Position numbers and translations under genes: made by a program. The notes beneath the pieces are model-generated. The model was not told where the DNA came from. It searched no databases and saw nothing but the letters and a program-made list of their open reading frames with translations. Below, one piece after another: positions 27,072 through 37,094 of a stretch of DNA of 64,000 nt. Each line of letters begins with the position of its first letter. Position 1 is the stretch's first letter. This DNA is from Allobranchiibius sp. CTAmp26. GTDB taxonomy: Bacteria; Actinomycetota; Actinomycetes; Actinomycetales; Dermatophilaceae. Location: assembly GCF_017565405.1 (NCBI RefSeq), contig NZ_JAGEKR010000012.1, positions 1 through 64,000 on the forward strand. Reading direction: 5' to 3'.

Positions 27072-27087
27072 ACCGAGGGAGGACGCC

Positions 27088-28038
27088 ATGTCGCAGCACC
27101 TTCAACCCCAGGATCCCGTGTCGGACAGCGCCGATCCGACGGTGCAGCCGCCGTCGTCCCGCCCCGTGGGCCATGAGGGGCGGCGGGTCGACGTCGTCGA
27201 GCAACGTGCCTGGTCGGTCAACGGCTTCCTCGCCCTCGGCGCCGCGCTGGTCCTGGTGGTGCTGGCCGTCGCGAGCTTTCTGGCGACCGTGCCGGCGATC
27301 GGCGTCGTCCTGGCCGTGCTCGCGGTGCTCGTCGCCACCCCCCTGGTCGTGATCCAACCCGGGCAGACCAGGGTCGTGCAGTTCTTCGGCCGGTACGTCG
27401 GCACGGCCCGCCACGCGGGTCTGACCTGGGTGCTGCCTCTGACCACCCGTCGCAACATCTCGGTGCGGGTGCGCAACTTCGAGACCAACGCCCTGAAGGT
27501 CAACGACGCCGACGGCAACCCCGTCGAGATCGCCGCCATCGTCGTGTGGCAGGTGGCCGACACCGCCAAGGCCACCTTCTCGGTCGAGTCGTACGGCGAC
27601 TTCGTCCGGGTGCAGTCCGAGTCCGCCCTGCGGCACGTCGCGACCACCCACCCCTACGACAACCCCAGCGGCACGGGTACGTCGCTGCGCGGCTCGACCG
27701 ACGAGGTGTCCGAACAGCTCGCCCACGAGGTCGCGGCCCGCATCGCGGTCGCCGGGTGTGAGGTGCTGGAGGTGCGCATCAGTCACCTGGCATACGCACA
27801 GGAGATCGCCCAGGCGATGCTGCAGCGCCAGCAGGCCGCCGCGATCATCGCCGCCCGCGAGCGCATCGTCGAGGGCGCGGTGAGCATCGTGGAGATGGCG
27901 ATCAACCGGCTGGAGGGGGAGAACATCGTCGAGCTCGACGAGGAGCGCAAGGCCGCGATGGTGTCCAACCTGCTGGTCGTGCTCTGCGGAGACCAGCGGG
28001 CCACTCCGGTGGTCAACACCGGCAGCCTCTACCACTGA
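27088..28038 (+). CDS. SPFH (band 7) domain membrane protein
   Basis: The 316-residue protein has two closely spaced hydrophobic segments (about 48-70 and 72-90) and then an SPFH domain ([19 protein letters not shown]... to about 270) with the typical Glu/Ala-rich helix [27 protein letters not shown] proteins oligomerise in membranes and scaffold proteases or microdomains. ATG 27088 has GAGGGAGGA upstream, so the longer open frame through the repeats is not used. It is followed after 11 bp by a ribbon-helix-helix gene, a common pairing in actinobacteria. Confidence 0.88.
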   Translation: MSQHLQPQDPVSDSADPTVQPPSSRPVGHEGRRVDVVEQRAWSVNGFLALGAALVLVVLAVASFLATVPAIGVVLAVLAVLVATPLVVIQPGQTRVVQFFGRYVGTARHAGLTWVLPLTTRRNISVRVRNFETNALKVNDADGNPVEIAAIVVWQVADTAKATFSVESYGDFVRVQSESALRHVATTHPYDNPSGTGTSLRGSTDEVSEQLAHEVAARIAVAGCEVLEVRISHLAYAQEIAQAMLQRQQAAAIIAARERIVEGAVSIVEMAINRLEGENIVELDEERKAAMVSNLLVVLCGDQRATPVVNTGSLYH

Positions 28039-28049
28039 CACGCCGGTCG

Positions 28050-28316
28050 ATGAGCGATTCGGATCCGCCCGCCCATGAAGGCGAGGACCGTGGGGACGAC
28101 GGTCCACCGCAGCGGGTGCCCCCTCGTAGGTCGGTGCTGCTGCGTCTGGATCCGGCGGTCCACGAGGCGCTGACCCGGCTTGCGGAGGATGAGCTGCGCA
28201 GCGTCAACGCCGAGGTGGAGATGCTGATCCGCGAGGCGTTGCGCAAGCGGGGGCGGCTTCCCAAGGCGGCACGCCCGCTGCCTCGGCGCGGGCGCCCGCG
28301 CAGCGACGGAGGCTGA
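28050..28316 (+). CDS. Small Arc/CopG-type ribbon-helix-helix protein
   Basis: The 88-residue protein has a charged, probably disordered N-terminus and then a ribbon-helix-helix core: RRSVLLRLDPAVHEALTRLAEDELRSVNAEVEMLIREALRKRG. Such proteins bind DNA as dimers through the beta strand (SVLLRL). The Arg/Pro-rich tail could add DNA contacts. Because it follows the SPFH gene directly and an AT-rich palindrome lies before that gene, it may autoregulate the pair; this is inference. There is no toxin-like gene next to it. Confidence 0.7.
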   Translation: MSDSDPPAHEGEDRGDDGPPQRVPPRRSVLLRLDPAVHEALTRLAEDELRSVNAEVEMLIREALRKRGRLPKAARPLPRRGRPRSDGG

Positions 28317-28368
28317 GGATTCCGCGGAGTTTCCGCGTGGGGCGCCTGTGACGGGTGTGACTGACGGC

Positions 28369-28374
28369 TAGCCT
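28369..28374 (+). promoter_or_regulatory. -10 box of leaderless ftsK
   Basis: TAGCCT ends 6 nt before GTG 28381 and touches the alternative GTG at 28375, which favours 28381 as start. Confidence 0.5.
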
Positions 28375-28380
28375 GTGCCC

Positions 28381-31116
28381 GTGCCGACCCGTCAAGCTCC
28401 GAGCAGCACCACGTCGCGCCAGCGTGCGTCCGGTGGCAAGCGTCCGGCGTCCCGGCGCCCTCCGGCACCACGCAAGACGCCCGCCGCGCGCCCGACCAAG
28501 GGCGCCAAGGACGGGGGCCTCCCGCTGCCGCTGCGTGCGGTCCGGGGCACCTGGATGGGGGTGGCCCACGTCGCCGGGGGAGCGGCCCGCAGGGTGGGGC
28601 ACACCACGCACGACGTCGAGCCGGAGTTGCGGCGCGACGGCATCGGTTTCGCGTTGATCGCCATCGCCATCGTGGTCGCCGCCCGTGAATGGTGGGGACT
28701 GCAGGGCGTGGCCGGCGACGTCGTCCACGCCGTCGTCGCCGGCACGTTCGGTCTGGTCGGCCTCGCGCTGCCGTTGGTACTCCTGCTGCTCGGGGTGCAC
28801 ATGCTGCGATCGCCGCGCGGTCACCAGGGCACCAACCGGGTGATCACCGGACTCGGCATCCTGGCGATCTCGGCCTGCGGCCTGGCGAGCGTCGCGCACG
28901 GCACGCCGTCCCCGACGTACCGCGGTGGAGTGAGCGGAGCCGGCGGCATGATCGGTTTCCTGGCGTCCAGCCCGCTCGTCGCCGCGGTCCGCACGTGGGG
29001 CACCGTGCCGATTCTGCTGCTGGTCGGGTTCTTCGCCGTCCTGGTGCTCACCGGTACGCCGGTGCAGCAGATCCCGGAGCGTCTAGGCCATCTACAGGAC
29101 CGGTGGTTCGGCGAGCGCGCGGCCGACGAGTACGACGGCCCGGTGGATGCGGTCGAGCACGACCTGCACGGCAACGAGATCGACGGACCGGGCCGCAAGC
29201 GCCGGTCGAGTCGCAGCGCACGGCGCGCCGCCGAGGAGGACGCACGCCGCGACGGTGACGAACCGTTCGAGCAGGCCGCCATCGTGGCGCGGACGACCAA
29301 GAACGGTCGCCGCCTGCGCCCGGGTCAGAAGGTCCCCGCAGGCGACGAGGTGGTCGGCGAGGAACTCCTCGACGCGCCGGCGGCCGCTGCCGCCGCGCCT
29401 GCACCCGCGCCTGCACCCACCCCCAAGCAGGACGCGGTCGCACTGCCCGGCACGAGGACGCCGGCTCCGATGCGGGTCAAGGAGGAACTGCAGGCGCCGC
29501 CCACCCGGCCGCTGCCGCAGCGCGTCGAACAGCTCGCGCTGGCCGGCGACGTCACCTACACCCTCCCGAACAGCGACCTGCTCGCACCGGGGACGCCGCA
29601 CAAGACCCGCTCGGCCGCCAACGACCGGGTCGTGGAGTCGCTCACCCAGGTCTTCGAGCAGTTCGACATCAACGCCCAGGTGAGCGGGTTCAGTCGCGGC
29701 CCGACCGTCACGCGGTACGAGGTCGAGCTGGGCCACGGCACCAAGGTGGAGCGGGTCACCGCGCTGTCGAAGAACATCGCCTACGCCGTCGCCTCTGCCG
29801 ACGTGCGCATCCTGTCCCCGATCCCCGGCAAGTCCGCGATCGGCATCGAGATCCCGAACGCCGACCGCGAGAAGGTCAGCCTCGGCGACGTCCTGCGCAG
29901 CCAGGCCGCCCGCTCCAACGAGCACCCGATGGTGATGGGCGTCGGCAAGGACGTCGAGGGCGGCTACGTCATCGCCAACCTCGCCAAGATGCCGCACCTG
30001 CTCGTCGCCGGTGCGACCGGCGCCGGCAAGTCCAGCTTCGTGAACTCGATGATCACCTCGATCCTGATGCGGTCGACCCCGGACGAGGTCCGGATGGTGC
30101 TGGTCGACCCCAAGCGAGTGGAACTGACCGGTTACGAAGGCATTCCGCACCTCATCACCCCGATCATCACGAACCCCAAGAAGGCCGCCGAGGCGCTGCA
30201 GTGGGTCGTGCGCGAGATGGACACGCGGTACGACGACCTGGCCGCCTTCGGGTACAAGCACATCGACGACTTCAACAAGGCCGTCCGTGCCGGCAAGGTG
30301 ACCCCTCCGCCGGGGTCCGAGCGGGTCATCCACCCCTACCCCTACCTGCTGGTGATCGTCGACGAGCTGGCCGACCTGATGATGGTCGCGCCGCGCGACG
30401 TGGAGGAGTCGATCGTCCGCATCACCCAGCTCGCGCGCGCCGCCGGCATCCACCTCGTGCTGGCCACCCAGCGCCCGTCGGTCGACGTGGTCACCGGTCT
30501 GATCAAGGCCAACGTGCCGTCCCGGATGGCGTTCGCCACGTCGTCTCTGGCCGACTCCCGTGTCGTCCTCGACCAGCCCGGCGCCGAGAAGCTGATCGGG
30601 CAGGGCGACGCGCTCTTCCTGCCGATGGGCGCGTCCAAGACGATGCGCGTACAGGGCGCCTGGGTCACCGAGACCGAGATCGCCGAGGTCGTCGAACACG
30701 TCAGGGGTCAACTGAAGCCGCTCTACCGCGACGACGTCACCGTGGTCGCGGCGAAGAAGGAGGTCGACGAGGACATCGGCGACGACCTCGACCTGCTGCT
30801 GCAGGCGACCGAACTGGTCGTCACCACCCAGTTCGGGTCGACCTCGATGCTGCAGCGCAAGCTGCGGGTCGGCTTCGCCAAGGCCGGCCGGCTCATGGAC
30901 CTGATGGAGTCGCGCGGGATCGTGGGCCCGTCGGAGGGTTCCAAGGCGCGCGACGTCCTGGTCAAGGGCGACGACCTGCCCGCCACGCTGTCCCTGCTGC
31001 GCGGCGATGACGTGGGAGCGCCCTTCGACGGTGCCTCGCAAGCGCCCCTCGGCGTGGCCGACGACGACGACCCCGGCGAGGACGCCTGGTCACTGACGGA
31101 GAACGGCCGGACATGA
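28381..31116 (+). CDS. ftsK: FtsK/SpoIIIE DNA translocase
   Basis: FtsK pumps chromosome termini through the division septum. The 911-residue protein has an N-terminal membrane domain (four helices within about 75-230), a Pro/Ala-rich linker, then the RecA-like motor with Walker A GATGAGKS near 545-552 and Walker B VIVDELADLM near 658. LVLATQRPSVDVVTG is the FtsK signature. A winged-helix gamma domain at about 810-880 (FGSTSMLQRKLRVGFAKAGRLM) would read KOPS sequences. GTG 28381 is chosen over 28375 from promoter spacing. The stop overlaps the next start (ATGA). Confidence 0.96.
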   Translation: MPTRQAPSSTTSRQRASGGKRPASRRPPAPRKTPAARPTKGAKDGGLPLPLRAVRGTWMGVAHVAGGAARRVGHTTHDVEPELRRDGIGFALIAIAIVVAAREWWGLQGVAGDVVHAVVAGTFGLVGLALPLVLLLLGVHMLRSPRGHQGTNRVITGLGILAISACGLASVAHGTPSPTYRGGVSGAGGMIGFLASSPLVAAVRTWGTVPILLLVGFFAVLVLTGTPVQQIPERLGHLQDRWFGERAADEYDGPVDAVEHDLHGNEIDGPGRKRRSSRSARRAAEEDARRDGDEPFEQAAIVARTTKNGRRLRPGQKVPAGDEVVGEELLDAPAAAAAAPAPAPAPTPKQDAVALPGTRTPAPMRVKEELQAPPTRPLPQRVEQLALAGDVTYTLPNSDLLAPGTPHKTRSAANDRVVESLTQVFEQFDINAQVSGFSRGPTVTRYEVELGHGTKVERVTALSKNIAYAVASADVRILSPIPGKSAIGIEIPNADREKVSLGDVLRSQAARSNEHPMVMGVGKDVEGGYVIANLAKMPHLLVAGATGAGKSSFVNSMITSILMRSTPDEVRMVLVDPKRVELTGYEGIPHLITPIITNPKKAAEALQWVVREMDTRYDDLAAFGYKHIDDFNKAVRAGKVTPPPGSERVIHPYPYLLVIVDELADLMMVAPRDVEESIVRITQLARAAGIHLVLATQRPSVDVVTGLIKANVPSRMAFATSSLADSRVVLDQPGAEKLIGQGDALFLPMGASKTMRVQGAWVTETEIAEVVEHVRGQLKPLYRDDVTVVAAKKEVDEDIGDDLDLLLQATELVVTTQFGSTSMLQRKLRVGFAKAGRLMDLMESRGIVGPSEGSKARDVLVKGDDLPATLSLLRGDDVGAPFDGASQAPLGVADDDDPGEDAWSLTENGRT

Positions 31117-31808
31117 CCGTCGCGGCCCCGCGGCGGCGTACCGGCCTGCGGGGCATCCTCGGCACCTATCCCAACGCCGTCCTGCTGATCATCCAGCTCG
31201 GCGGACTGCTCATCTATCCGTTCACGGGCGACAGCACACCCGGCCGTACGGCGTACTCCGTGGTGCAGTTGCTGGTGCTGGTCGTCGCGGTGGCCGCCGT
31301 CCGGATGACGCCGGCCCTCACCTGGATCTCGGCGACCATCGGGGTGCCGGCGCTCATCTTCAGCGTGCTGGACGTGCCCCTGCACGACGCGTACTGGGTC
31401 ACGGTCGGGCTCGACGCGACGCACGCGATCTTCTACCTCTACACGGCGTACGCGCTGATCCGCTACATGTTCAGCGACAACGAGGTCGGCGCCGACGAGA
31501 TCTACGCGACCGGTGCCTGCTTCACCGTGGTCGCATGGGCGTTCGCCTACCTCTACGGGCTGGTGCAGACCGTGTGGTCCGGCCAGTTCACCGCCGGCAC
31601 GACGCACCACGGCCCGCTGACCTGGATCGAGCTGGTCTTCTTGTCCTTCACGACGATGACCGGCACGGGACTCAGCGACATCTATCCGGTCGGCGACCAC
31701 GCCCGGTCCGTGGCGATGCTGGAGCAACTCGCCGGTGTGAATTATCTGGGCCTGGTGGTGGCCCGCCTGCTAGGGATGACCTTGACGAGGTTCCGCAAGG
31801 AACCGTGA
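31113..31808 (+). CDS. Potassium channel-like membrane protein
   Basis: This 231-residue protein has about six membrane helices and a pore-like loop near the end: FLSFTTMTGTGLSDIYPVGD followed by a last helix, which resembles the two-helix ion channel (Ion_trans_2) pore. The filter reads TGTGLSD instead of the classical TVGYGD, so ion selectivity is uncertain. It is coupled to ftsK by an ATGA overlap. It could act in envelope ion balance, but no regulatory RCK domain is attached. Confidence 0.7.
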   Translation: MTVAAPRRRTGLRGILGTYPNAVLLIIQLGGLLIYPFTGDSTPGRTAYSVVQLLVLVVAVAAVRMTPALTWISATIGVPALIFSVLDVPLHDAYWVTVGLDATHAIFYLYTAYALIRYMFSDNEVGADEIYATGACFTVVAWAFAYLYGLVQTVWSGQFTAGTTHHGPLTWIELVFLSFTTMTGTGLSDIYPVGDHARSVAMLEQLAGVNYLGLVVARLLGMTLTRFRKEP

Positions 31809-31823
31809 GCGAAGGGCACGCGT

Positions 31824-32609
31824 ATGAGTGACGACCGACCCAGGGGCGACGGACCGGATCCGACCAACCCGTACGGCCAGCCCGGCCGGAGCGAGCCCGG
31901 ACGCGAGCCCGGACGTGGGGAGCCGGCTGGCGGTCCACCACGCGACGCCCCGCGTGAGGAACCGCGTGAGGACCCGCAGTGGCAGTCGGCCACCCAGCGG
32001 CGCGAGCACCCGGGAGGCGGTGCCCCCGGCGGTGGGACGCCCTGGTCGCAGGGCGGTCCGCCTCAGGGCACGCGGCCACCCGTCGTACGCCGGCGCGCCG
32101 GTGCCGGGTCGGCGTTCCTGGCTGCGCTCGTGGCCACCTTGGCCGGGCTGGCCGTCTCCCTGGTCGCCAGCTACGTCGCCTACCACCAGCGCACGATGTC
32201 CATCTATCCCCGGACCAATCTGCTCATCGGGGGATTGGCGCAGTGGCCGGCCTCAGGCCTGCGCAGTGCGATGGACGGCACGGCGAACGCCGGGACAGGA
32301 CACTTCATCCTGGCCTTCGCGGTCGCCGGTGTGGTGCTGTTCCTGCTGCTGTGGGTGGCTCTCGCCTCCACTCCCGGCCGTCGCGGCTTCCTGGCCGTCC
32401 TGCTGGCCGGGTGGGGCGCGACGATGGTGGCCGGTGCGGTCGCGCTCGGGGTCGAGTACCTCGCCATCTCCCACCATGGACCGCTGGACCGGTTGTTCAC
32501 CCTGGCCGTGAGCGGGGGCGCCGACTGGGGCATCAGGGTCGGGTGGGTGGTCGGTGTGATCGCCGCGCTCGGGCACGCGTTGCGCCGTCCCGACCGCTAC
32601 GAGGTCTGA
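31824..32609 (+). CDS. Membrane protein with long disordered N-terminus
   Basis: The first 90 of 261 residues are rich in Gly, Pro, Arg and Glu (GREPGRGEPAGGPPRD) and look disordered and cytoplasmic. Four hydrophobic helices follow (about 98-120, 162-182, 190-212, 235-255). I recognise no family. It lies 15 bp after the channel gene on the same strand and may be in the ftsK operon. The Arg-rich start and GC-rich codon use resemble neighbours, so there is no sign of transfer. Confidence 0.65.
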   Translation: MSDDRPRGDGPDPTNPYGQPGRSEPGREPGRGEPAGGPPRDAPREEPREDPQWQSATQRREHPGGGAPGGGTPWSQGGPPQGTRPPVVRRRAGAGSAFLAALVATLAGLAVSLVASYVAYHQRTMSIYPRTNLLIGGLAQWPASGLRSAMDGTANAGTGHFILAFAVAGVVLFLLLWVALASTPGRRGFLAVLLAGWGATMVAGAVALGVEYLAISHHGPLDRLFTLAVSGGADWGIRVGWVVGVIAALGHALRRPDRYEV

Positions 32610-32644
32610 GCGGCACCGAGGCGCAGCCTCGGCCTCGTGCCCGA

Positions 32645-33820
32645 TCAGCCGTCGAGGTCGGCGTACGTCGCAAGGCTGGGACCGCGCGTGGTCTGCAGTT
32701 CGCGCGCCACGTCCTCGGCGTCACCGAGAACGCGCAGCACGTTGCCGCCCGCGACCTTCACCAGGTCCTCGTCGGACCAGCCGCGATCGCGCAGGCCGCC
32801 GAACAGTCGCGGGTAGCAGCTGACGTCCTGCAGTCCCTCGGGAAGCTCCCGCACCCCGTCGTAGTCGCCCCCCACCCCGAGGTGGTCGACGCCCACCACC
32901 TCGCGCAGGTGGTCGAAGTGGGCGAGGACGTGCTCGATGGTGGCGGTCGGGCGCGGGTGGGAGGCGACGTGCCGCGCGGCGAAGGCCTCGTACCGCTCGT
33001 GGTCGTTGGGGTCGATGCCCTCGGTGCGCGCCGCCTCGCGGGCGTCAGCGCGCCATGCCGCGCACTGCGGCGACACGAAGTCCGGCACGAACGTCGCCAT
33101 GATCACGCCGTTCCTCTTCCGCAGCGTCTCGAGGACGTCGTCGGGCGCGTTGCGGGGGCTGTCGCACACGGCGCGGGCGCTGGAATGGGAGAAGATCACC
33201 GGCGCCACCGACTCGGCCAGCGCATGGCGCATGGTGTCGGCGCTCACATGCGACAGGTCGACGAGCATGCCGATCCGGTTCATCTCCCGCACCACCTCGA
33301 CCCCGAAGCGGCTGAGCCCGTGGTGTGCCGGCGTATCGGTGGCCGAGTCGGCCCACGGCACGTTCTCGTTGTGCGTCAGGGTCATGTAGCGGACCCCGAG
33401 CACGTGCAGCATCCGGAGCGCACCGAGCGAGCACCCGATGCTGTGCCCGCCCTCGGCGCCGAGGAACGACGCGATGCGGCCGGAGGAGAAGACGCGCCGC
33501 GCCTCGTCGGCGGTGCGCGCGAGGCCCAACCGGTCGGCGTACCGGCCGATCATCTGGTGGACGCCGTCGATCTGCTCCAGCGTCGCTGTGACGGCTGCGT
33601 CGCCGGCGAGCGTCGTCGGCACCCACACCGACCAGAACTGCCCGCCGACCAGGCCCGCGGCCAGGCGCGGCAGGTCGGTATGGGTGCGACCGTCGGTGCC
33701 GGCAGCGAGGTCGAGCCGGTCGAAGTCGTACCCCGCGAGGTCGCGCGCGGCCCACGGCAGGTCGTTGTGACCGTCGATGAGGGGGTGCTCGTGCAGGACG
33801 TCCGTCAGGTCTCGGGGCAT
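32645..33820 (-). CDS. Membrane dipeptidase (M19, renal dipeptidase family)
   Basis: This 391-residue zinc enzyme would hydrolyse dipeptides, possibly with a D-residue. DGHNDLPW near the N-terminus gives the HxD metal pair (His18, Asp20), GAEGGHSIG supplies the bridging Glu, and DLSHVS and FSHSSARAV supply the distal His ligands; [15 protein letters not shown] is a family block. No signal peptide is visible, so it is cytoplasmic. It is convergent with the preceding membrane protein gene and divergent from rimO. Confidence 0.93.
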   Translation of the reverse strand: MPRDLTDVLHEHPLIDGHNDLPWAARDLAGYDFDRLDLAAGTDGRTHTDLPRLAAGLVGGQFWSVWVPTTLAGDAAVTATLEQIDGVHQMIGRYADRLGLARTADEARRVFSSGRIASFLGAEGGHSIGCSLGALRMLHVLGVRYMTLTHNENVPWADSATDTPAHHGLSRFGVEVVREMNRIGMLVDLSHVSADTMRHALAESVAPVIFSHSSARAVCDSPRNAPDDVLETLRKRNGVIMATFVPDFVSPQCAAWRADAREAARTEGIDPNDHERYEAFAARHVASHPRPTATIEHVLAHFDHLREVVGVDHLGVGGDYDGVRELPEGLQDVSCYPRLFGGLRDRGWSDEDLVKVAGGNVLRVLGDAEDVARELQTTRGPSLATYADLDG

Positions 33821-33875
33821 CGGGCCATCCCATCATCCGCGATGGCGCCCGGCGGGGAGGGTCCGCGAAGCCAAC

Positions 33876-33881
33876 TACCCT
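33876..33881 (+). promoter_or_regulatory. -10 box of leaderless rimO
   Basis: TACCCT ends 7 nt before ATG 33889. Confidence 0.5.
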
Positions 33882-33888
33882 GTGGGGT

Positions 33889-35385
33889 ATGTCCTCCCCT
33901 TCGCGCAGCGTTGCGCTCGTCACACTCGGGTGCGCGCGCAACGAGGTGGATTCAGAGGAACTGGCCGGCCGGCTGGCCGCCGGCGGGTGGTCCCTGGTCG
34001 ATGACGCGGCCGACGCCGACGTGGCGGTGGTCAACACCTGCGGCTTCGTGGAGCAGGCCAAGAAGGATTCGATCGACGCCCTGCTGGAGGCGAACGACCT
34101 CAAACAGCACGGTCGTACGAAGGCGGTCGTGGCCGTCGGATGTCTGGCCCAGCGATACGGCAAGAAGCTGGCCGAGGAGCTGCCCGAGGCCGACGCCGTG
34201 CTCGGATTCGATTCCTACGAGGACATGTCGGCATCGCTGACCCGCATCCTCGACGGTGAGCGCCCGGAGTCGCACACGCCGGGAGATCGCCGCAAGCTGC
34301 TGCCGCTGTCGCCGGTGGCGCGCCAGGGGCAGGGCGTCGCGCAGCCGGGCCACGGAAGCCATCAGGGAAACACCCCGCTCAGCGCAGGAGAGATCGCCGG
34401 TCCGCCCCAGGACGTCACGATCGAGTCGCCCGCCGGGTCCCCGCGCGTCATCCGCGCCCGGCTCGACGGGCGCCCCTGGGCGCCGCTGAAGATCGCCAGC
34501 GGGTGCGACCGGCGATGCGCGTTCTGCGCGATTCCCATGTTCCGGGGCGCGTTCGTCTCACGTCGACCCGCCGACGTCCTGGACGAGGCGCGCTGGCTCG
34601 GGCAGCACGACGCGCGGGAGATATTCCTGGTCAGCGAGAACTCCACGTCGTACGGCAAGGACCTCGGCGACCTGCGGCTGCTCGATACGATGCTGCCGGA
34701 ACTCGTTGCCGTGGAGGGTATCTCGCGGGTGCGCGTCTCCTATCTGCAGCCGGCCGAGATCCGCCCCGACCTGCTCGACGTGATGACCTCCACCCCTGGG
34801 GTGGCTCCGTACTTCGACATCTCCTTCCAGCACGCGAGCGGTCCGCTGCTCCGCACGATGCGTCGGTTCGGTGACCGTGAGTCCTTCCTGGGGCTGCTGG
34901 AGCAGGTGCGCGAGCGGTCGCCGTACGCCGGCATCCGCTCCAACGTCATCGTCGGCTTCCCCGGTGAGACCGAGGACGACGTCGCGGAGCTCGAGGAGTT
35001 CCTGCTGAACGCCCGGCTCGACGTGGTGGGCGTCTTCGGCTACTCCGACGAGGACGGCACCGAGGCCGAGTCGTACGCCGCAAAGCTGCCCGCCGACGAG
35101 ATCGACGCGCGGGTCGAGCACATCCGCACCCTCGCGACCGAGCTCAACGAGCAGCGCGCCGCCGAGCGCATCGGCGAGGAGGTCGAGGTCCTCGTCGAGT
35201 CCTCGGAGTTGGACGAGGACTCCGGTGAGTGGGAGGTCCGCGGTCGCGCCGGCCAGCAGGGACCCGACGTCGACGGCGAGACGATCCTGACCTACGGCGA
35301 CAAGGCCCGCCCGGCCGTCGGCGACCTCGTGACGGCCCGCGTCGAGGACACCCTCGGGATCGACTGGATCGCGAGCCCGTTGTGA
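33889..35385 (+). CDS. rimO: Ribosomal protein uS12 methylthiotransferase
   Basis: RimO is a radical-SAM enzyme that methylthiolates an Asp of uS12. The N-terminal UPF0004 domain has cysteines in [20 protein letters not shown] and VGCLAQRYG for the auxiliary cluster. The radical-SAM motif CDRRCAFC is at 205-212, later than in most RimO proteins, because about 50 extra Gly/Gln/Pro-rich residues (near 125-175) separate the domains. A TRAM domain ends the 498 residues. Its stop overlaps pgsA as GTGA. Confidence 0.95.
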   Translation: MSSPSRSVALVTLGCARNEVDSEELAGRLAAGGWSLVDDAADADVAVVNTCGFVEQAKKDSIDALLEANDLKQHGRTKAVVAVGCLAQRYGKKLAEELPEADAVLGFDSYEDMSASLTRILDGERPESHTPGDRRKLLPLSPVARQGQGVAQPGHGSHQGNTPLSAGEIAGPPQDVTIESPAGSPRVIRARLDGRPWAPLKIASGCDRRCAFCAIPMFRGAFVSRRPADVLDEARWLGQHDAREIFLVSENSTSYGKDLGDLRLLDTMLPELVAVEGISRVRVSYLQPAEIRPDLLDVMTSTPGVAPYFDISFQHASGPLLRTMRRFGDRESFLGLLEQVRERSPYAGIRSNVIVGFPGETEDDVAELEEFLLNARLDVVGVFGYSDEDGTEAESYAAKLPADEIDARVEHIRTLATELNEQRAAERIGEEVEVLVESSELDEDSGEWEVRGRAGQQGPDVDGETILTYGDKARPAVGDLVTARVEDTLGIDWIASPL

Positions 35386-36002
35386 GCGGAGAGCACCGCC
35401 TGGTGCCTCCGCCGCTCGTGCCCGATCCCGCGACCGCCCCGAGCACCGGGGTGAGCAACTGGAACATCGCCAACGCCCTGACCGTCCTGCGGATCCTCCT
35501 GGTGCCGCTCTTCGGGTGGCTGTTGCTCACCCACGGGGGTCACGACACGGCGTACCGCTGGGGTGCGCTGGGGGTCTTCTTCGTCGCGTCGGTCACCGAC
35601 CGCATCGACGGCGACCTCGCACGGTCGCGCGGGCTGGTCACCGACTTCGGCAAGATCGTCGACCCGATCGCCGACAAGGCGCTCATGGGGATGGCGCTCG
35701 TCGGCCTGTCGCTGATCCACGAGGTCCCGTGGTGGATCACCGTGCTCATCCTGCTGCGCGAGTTCGGCGTGACGGTGCTGCGGCTGTGGGTGCTGCGGCA
35801 CGGAGTGCTGCCGGCGAGCCGTGGCGGTAAGGCCAAGACGGCGCTGCAGGCACTCGGGATCGGGTTGTTCGTGATGCCCCTGGGCGGCATCGTGCACGTC
35901 GCGGCGTGGTGCGTGCTGCTGGTCGCGCTCGTCATCACGGTCGTGACCGGCGTCGACTACGTGTTCCGAGCGCTGCGGCTGCGCGCCGCACCGGTGCGCT
36001 GA
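35382..36002 (+). CDS. pgsA: CDP-diacylglycerol-glycerol-3-phosphate phosphatidyltransferase
   Basis: PgsA makes phosphatidylglycerol phosphate in the membrane. The full CDP-alcohol phosphotransferase motif is visible as [18 protein letters not shown] and continues to IVDPIADK, and the remainder has about five helices. GTG 35382 overlaps the rimO stop; the longer open frame would lie inside rimO. The product is 206 residues with a short Pro-rich N-terminus. rimO-pgsA-cinA is a frequent actinobacterial order. Confidence 0.92.
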   Translation: MSGEHRLVPPPLVPDPATAPSTGVSNWNIANALTVLRILLVPLFGWLLLTHGGHDTAYRWGALGVFFVASVTDRIDGDLARSRGLVTDFGKIVDPIADKALMGMALVGLSLIHEVPWWITVLILLREFGVTVLRLWVLRHGVLPASRGGKAKTALQALGIGLFVMPLGGIVHVAAWCVLLVALVITVVTGVDYVFRALRLRAAPVR

Positions 36003-36007
36003 GTCCC

Positions 36008-36499
36008 GTGTCGGGGGCGATCGATCCGGCCGTCATCGTCGCGGCGCTGCGGGCCGAGGACGCCACGGTCGCAGTGGCCGAATCGCTGACCGGGGGGCTC
36101 GTCGTGGCCCGGTTGGTGCAGGTGCCCGGCGCCAGCGCCGTGGTGCGCGGGGGAGTGGTGGCCTACGCGACCGACCTCAAGCACAGCGTGCTGGGCGTGG
36201 ACGGCGGGCTGTTGGCCGCCGGTGGCGCGGTGCAGGCGCAGGTCGCCGAGCAGATGGCGACCGGCGTACGCCGGGTCCTCGGGTCGACGTACGGGCTCGG
36301 GACGACCGGCGTCGCGGGACCGACCGAGCAGGACGGCCAACCCGTCGGGCGTGCGTTCGTGGCGGTGGCGGCCCCGCGGGGCGTGCGGGTGCAGCAGCTG
36401 GACCTGCCCGGGGGCCGCGAGGCCGTGCGAGAGGCGTGCACCGTGGCGGTGCTCCAGCTGCTGGCCGCGCAGCTCGCCGACGCGGGTCGCCGGGATTAA
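36008..36499 (+). CDS. cinA: CinA C-terminal domain protein (nicotinamide-nucleotide amidase, PncC)
   Basis: The 163-residue protein is the stand-alone CinA-C domain, which deamidates NMN in pyridine nucleotide salvage. VAVAESLTGGLVVARLVQVPGAS holds the Ser/Thr active site and GVVAYATDLK and TTGVAGPTEQDGQPVG are family blocks. The CinA N-terminal domain is absent, as is usual in this phylum. GTG 36008 lies 5 bp after the pgsA stop, so the genes are co-transcribed. Confidence 0.9.
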   Translation: MSGAIDPAVIVAALRAEDATVAVAESLTGGLVVARLVQVPGASAVVRGGVVAYATDLKHSVLGVDGGLLAAGGAVQAQVAEQMATGVRRVLGSTYGLGTTGVAGPTEQDGQPVGRAFVAVAAPRGVRVQQLDLPGGREAVREACTVAVLQLLAAQLADAGRRD

Positions 36500-36666
36500 T
36501 CGACTCGACGAGGGCGTTCAGAGGGATGATGCTCCAGCTGCCCGTGGCCGGGCCTCGACACGTGTGTCGGCCCCAGTGGGTAGGCTGACGGACACGAAGC
36601 GGTCACCACGTACGCTGCGATGCCCGATCGCACCGGCCGACGACACGAGGACACTGGGAGGCGCTC

Positions 36667-36966
36667 ATGATCTTGTTACGACGCGAGCTCGGTGATGTCC
36701 TTCGCGACCAGCGCCAGGACCAAGGCCGCACACTGCGCGAGGTCTCGGCCGCAGCCAAGGTCTCGCTGGGCTACCTCAGCGAGATCGAACGCGGTGAGAA
36801 GGAAGCCTCCTCCGAACTGCTGTCATCGGTCTGCTCGGCCCTCGGCATCCCCCTTTCGACGGCCCTGTCCCAGGTGTCCCAGCGCGTGGCAGCCGCCGAG
36901 GCCGTCGGCGCGCCGGTGCCGCTCCCGATGCACACCGAGCGCACCCCGGTCGTCTCCGCGGCCTGA
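36667..36966 (+). CDS. clgR: ClgR-type XRE transcriptional regulator
   Basis: The 99-residue protein opens [20 protein letters not shown] and has the helix-turn-helix [27 protein letters not shown], nearly a ClgR signature. ClgR activates clp protease and DNA-repair genes in actinobacteria and is itself degraded by ClpP; the short Ala-ending tail (VVSAA) may serve as degradation signal. It has its own 167-bp upstream region with TAGGCT as a possible -10. Position after cinA and before recA is conserved. Confidence 0.9.
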   Translation: MILLRRELGDVLRDQRQDQGRTLREVSAAAKVSLGYLSEIERGEKEASSELLSSVCSALGIPLSTALSQVSQRVAAAEAVGAPVPLPMHTERTPVVSAA

Positions 36967-36982
36967 TCCGCGTCCTACGCAC

Positions 36983-37074
36983 GGCGGGAGTTCCTGCGCG
37001 CTCGGTGGGTCGCGCACGGTTCTACCCCGATCTTGGGAGTACCTGCGCGCCGCTTAGGGCGCGCACGTACTCCC
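36983..37074. repeat. Duplicated imperfect hairpin after clgR
   Basis: Two related units start GGGAGTTCCTGCGCGC and GGGAGTACCTGCGCGCC, about 50 bp apart. The second (37035-37074) folds into a strong stem ending GTACTCCC and can terminate transcription between the convergent clgR and nei2 genes. Confidence 0.65.
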
Positions 37075-37094
37075 GATGTTTCCCCCCGAGGACA

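Noticed and set aside
26863-27087. Upstream extension of the SPFH gene through the repeat array
   Set aside because: Translated repeats give only repetitive Arg/Gly/Trp sequence, and the true start has GAGGGAGGA directly upstream.
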